NCBI RefSeq assembly: GCF_024756235.1 | Contig: NZ_JANUGY010000018.1 | Location: 1 to 64,000 of the forward strand | DNA: 64,000 nucleotides | DNA from: Massilia kyonggiensis | GTDB taxonomy: Bacteria > Pseudomonadota > Gammaproteobacteria > Burkholderiales > Burkholderiaceae_D | Direction of reading: 5' to 3' | Shown here: positions 62,360-64,000 of the stretch, one piece after another | How positions within the stretch are numbered: position 1 is the stretch's first letter | Layout: every line of letters starts with the position of its first letter | The notes under the pieces: generated by a model | What the model saw: the letters and a program-made list of their open reading frames with translations, nothing else | Databases searched by the model: none | Told to the model about the DNA's origin: nothing | Translations under genes and position numbers: made by a program

Positions 62360-63337
62360 TTACTTTTCGAGACCAGCCGGCGGCCAGTTCTCGAGTTTCA
62401 TGCCCAGGGTCAGACCACGGGAAGCCAGGACTTCCTTGATCTCGTTCAGCGACTTGCGGCCCAGGTTCGGCGTCTTCAGCAGTTCGTTTTCCGAACGCTG
62501 GATCAGGTCGCCGATGTAATAGATGTTCTCGGCCTTCAGGCAGTTTGCCGAACGGACGGTCAGTTCCAGGTCGTCCACCGGACGCAGCAGGATCGGATCG
62601 ACCAGCGGAGCACGCGACGGTGCTTCGGCGGCGGCTTCCGTGCCTTCCAGGGCGGCGAACACGTTCAGCTGGTCGACCAGGACGCGGGCCGACTGGCGGA
62701 TCGCTTCTTCCGGCGTGATGACGCCGTTGGTCTCGATGTTGATGATCAGCTTGTCGAGGTCGGTACGCTGTTCGACACGGGCCGATTCCACGGCGTACGA
62801 CACGCGGCGGACCGGCGAGAACGATGCGTCCAGGATGATGCGGCCGATGGTCTTGTTCGTGTCTTCCGACAGGCGGCGCACGTTACCCGGCACATAGCCG
62901 CGGCCTTTTTCGACCTTGATCTGCATGTCCAGCTTGCCGCCGGCGGTCAGATGGGCGATCACGTGTTCCGGGTTGATCAGTTCCACGTCATGCGGCAGGT
63001 CGATGTCCGATGCCAGGACCGGGCCTTCGCCTTCCTTCTTCAGGGTCAGCGTCACGGAGTCGCGGTTGTGCACCTTGAACACGACGCCTTTCAGGTTCAG
63101 CAGCAGGTCGACGACGTCTTCCTGCACACCGTCCAGCGACGAGTACTCGTGCACGACGCCGGCGATCGTCACTTCGGTCGGCGCGTAGCCGATCATCGAC
63201 GACAGCAGGACGCGGCGCAGCGCGTTACCCAGCGTGTGGCCATAACCACGTTCGAACGGTTCCATCACGACTTTCGCGTGGCCGGCGCCGAGCGTTTCGA
63301 CATCGATAATACGTGGCTTCAACAAACTATTTTGCAT
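62360..63337 (-). CDS. rpoA: DNA-directed RNA polymerase subunit alpha
   Basis: The 325-residue alpha subunit has the N-terminal dimerisation domain (FERGYGHTLGNALRRVLLSS) and the C-terminal helix-hairpin-helix domain (ENIYYIGDLIQRSENELLKTPNLGRKSLNEIKEV), which contacts UP elements and activators. The length is standard for betaproteobacteria. It lies between rpsD and rplQ. Confidence 0.99.
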   Translation of the reverse strand: MQNSLLKPRIIDVETLGAGHAKVVMEPFERGYGHTLGNALRRVLLSSMIGYAPTEVTIAGVVHEYSSLDGVQEDVVDLLLNLKGVVFKVHNRDSVTLTLKKEGEGPVLASDIDLPHDVELINPEHVIAHLTAGGKLDMQIKVEKGRGYVPGNVRRLSEDTNKTIGRIILDASFSPVRRVSYAVESARVEQRTDLDKLIINIETNGVITPEEAIRQSARVLVDQLNVFAALEGTEAAAEAPSRAPLVDPILLRPVDDLELTVRSANCLKAENIYYIGDLIQRSENELLKTPNLGRKSLNEIKEVLASRGLTLGMKLENWPPAGLEK

Positions 63338-63402
63338 GAAATGTCCTTTTCAATACCCTCGGCTCGTTACACCGATAAGGCTGATGGCATCAGTAGTGGA
63401 AA

Positions 63403-63424
63403 CGCCTGCTTCTGTGAGCAGGCG
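63403..63424 (-). other. hairpin upstream of rpoA
   Basis: CGCCTGCT and AGCAGGCG pair over 8 bp around a 6-base loop in the rpsD-rpoA gap. The function is unknown; it may be an RNA processing or attenuation structure. Confidence 0.6.
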
Positions 63425-63448
63425 GTAAAGCGGTCGGTATTCGACAGA

Positions 63449-63474
63449 AAATGGAGCGGCGCACCGCTCCATTT
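63449..63474 (-). other. hairpin after rpsD, attenuator-like
   Basis: AAATGGAGCGG and CCGCTCCATTT form a perfect 11-bp stem around CGCA just past the rpsD stop. On the minus strand it is followed by a short T-containing run (TTCTG), so it could partially terminate and set the ratio of ribosomal protein to RNA polymerase expression. Confidence 0.65.
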
Positions 63475-63479
63475 GTCTA

Positions 63480-64000
63480 TTAACGCGAGTACAGTTCGAC
63501 GATCAGCGCTTCGTTGACGTCGGCAGCGATCTCGTTACGCTCCGGATAGGCGCGGAAGGTTGCTTCCATTTTCTTGGCGTCAACCGAAACCCAGCTCGGG
63601 AAACCAACCTGCTCGGCCAGCGACAGGGCTTCGACGATACGGGTCTGCTTCTTGGCCTTTTCGCGGACGGCGATGACGTCGCCGGTCTTGACCTGGTACG
63701 AAGCGATGTTCACGACGTTGCCGTTCACGGTCAGGGCCTTGTGGCTGACCAGCTGACGTGCTTCAGCGCGGGTCGAGCCGAAGCCCATGCGGTAGACGAC
63801 GTTGTCCAGACGCGATTCCAGCAGCTTCAGCAGGGTCTCACCGGTGTTGCCCTTGCGGCGCGACGCTTCGGCGAAGTAGCGGCGGAACTGACGCTCCAGC
63901 ACGCCGTAGATACGCTTGACTTTCTGCTTTTCGCGCAGCTGGTTGCCGTAGTCCGACGTACGCTGGCCCGACTTGACGCCGTGCTGACCAGGTTTGACGT
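63480..64000 (-). CDS. rpsD: 30S ribosomal protein S4 (5' end outside window)
   Basis: The visible 173 codons cover most of S4 from SGQRTSDYGNQLREKQKVKR through the S4 RNA-binding domain (ESRLDNVVYRMGFGSTRAEA) to the end VNEALIVELYSR. S4 nucleates 30S assembly and, in the alpha operon, represses translation of its own mRNA. The N-terminal 30-odd codons lie beyond the right edge. Confidence 0.98.
   Translation of the reverse strand, partial: VKPGQHGVKSGQRTSDYGNQLREKQKVKRIYGVLERQFRRYFAEASRRKGNTGETLLKLLESRLDNVVYRMGFGSTRAEARQLVSHKALTVNGNVVNIASYQVKTGDVIAVREKAKKQTRIVEALSLAEQVGFPSWVSVDAKKMEATFRAYPERNEIAADVNEALIVELYSR

Overview
The window looks like the chromosome of a high-GC betaproteobacterium of the Oxalobacteraceae, most likely Massilia or a close relative. 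The evidence is the Burkholderiales-type gene order (TPR protein-lolB-ispE-tRNA-Gln-prs-rplY, with pth and ychF nearby), a fused aroKB gene, System II cytochrome c maturation (resB/ccsB), the pilMNOPQ operon divergent from the PBP1A gene, and the end of the alpha operon (rpsD-rpoA-rplQ). The genus assignment is inference; no 16S gene is present.

Layout. 1-2.7 kb is an A/T-richer accessory patch: the 3' part of a type VI secretion effector whose C-terminus resembles CD38/ADP-ribosyl cyclase (split by a frameshift), a translationally coupled candidate immunity gene, and a PAAR spike gene. 2.7-4.6 kb holds an EI24-like membrane protein, then debris: an L,D-transpeptidase stub, a small ORF with an in-frame amber stop, and a partial second copy of the EI24 gene. 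4.6-7.8 kb is a minus-strand run ychF-acyltransferase-PAP2. 7.8-16.4 kb mixes a patatin, a DUF3857/transglutaminase-like exported protein overlapping a GNAT gene, a cold-shock protein, and two paralogous HD/LuxR regulators that bracket pth and an exported alpha/beta hydrolase. 16.4-29.4 kb is core: rplY, prs, tRNA-Gln, ispE, lolB and a TPR lipoprotein, then mutM, a dynamin-like GTPase and mutY, a palindromic repeat cluster, a VOC protein, dgt and aroKB.

29.4-39.1 kb carries pilMNOPQ followed by an Ig-like lipoprotein before the first terminator, with PBP1A divergent. 39.1-49 kb holds cyaY, lptM, lysA, the MsrPQ methionine sulfoxide repair system, ccsB, resB, a cytochrome c4, yihA and hemB. 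49-51.6 kb is a three-gene LytS/LytTR-type two-component operon with an unknown anchored protein. 51.6-59.9 kb has a TonB-like unknown, an RND pump with its adaptor, an OmpR-type two-component system and a divergent Spy-like periplasmic chaperone, with PhoB/OmpR-like direct repeats in the shared promoter region. 59.9-64 kb holds dsbD, rplQ, rpoA and the truncated rpsD.

Functional links: DsbD, ResB/CcsB, cytochrome c4 and MsrPQ form a periplasmic redox and cytochrome set; LolB, LptM and PBP1A serve envelope assembly; MutM and MutY are the two GO-system glycosylases. The most distinctive items are the CD38-like T6SS toxin with its unassigned immunity protein, the paired HD/LuxR regulators that have lost the HD aspartate, the GTPase between mutM and mutY, the Ig-like lipoprotein appended to the pilus operon, and the GGGGTCAGAGC repeat family.
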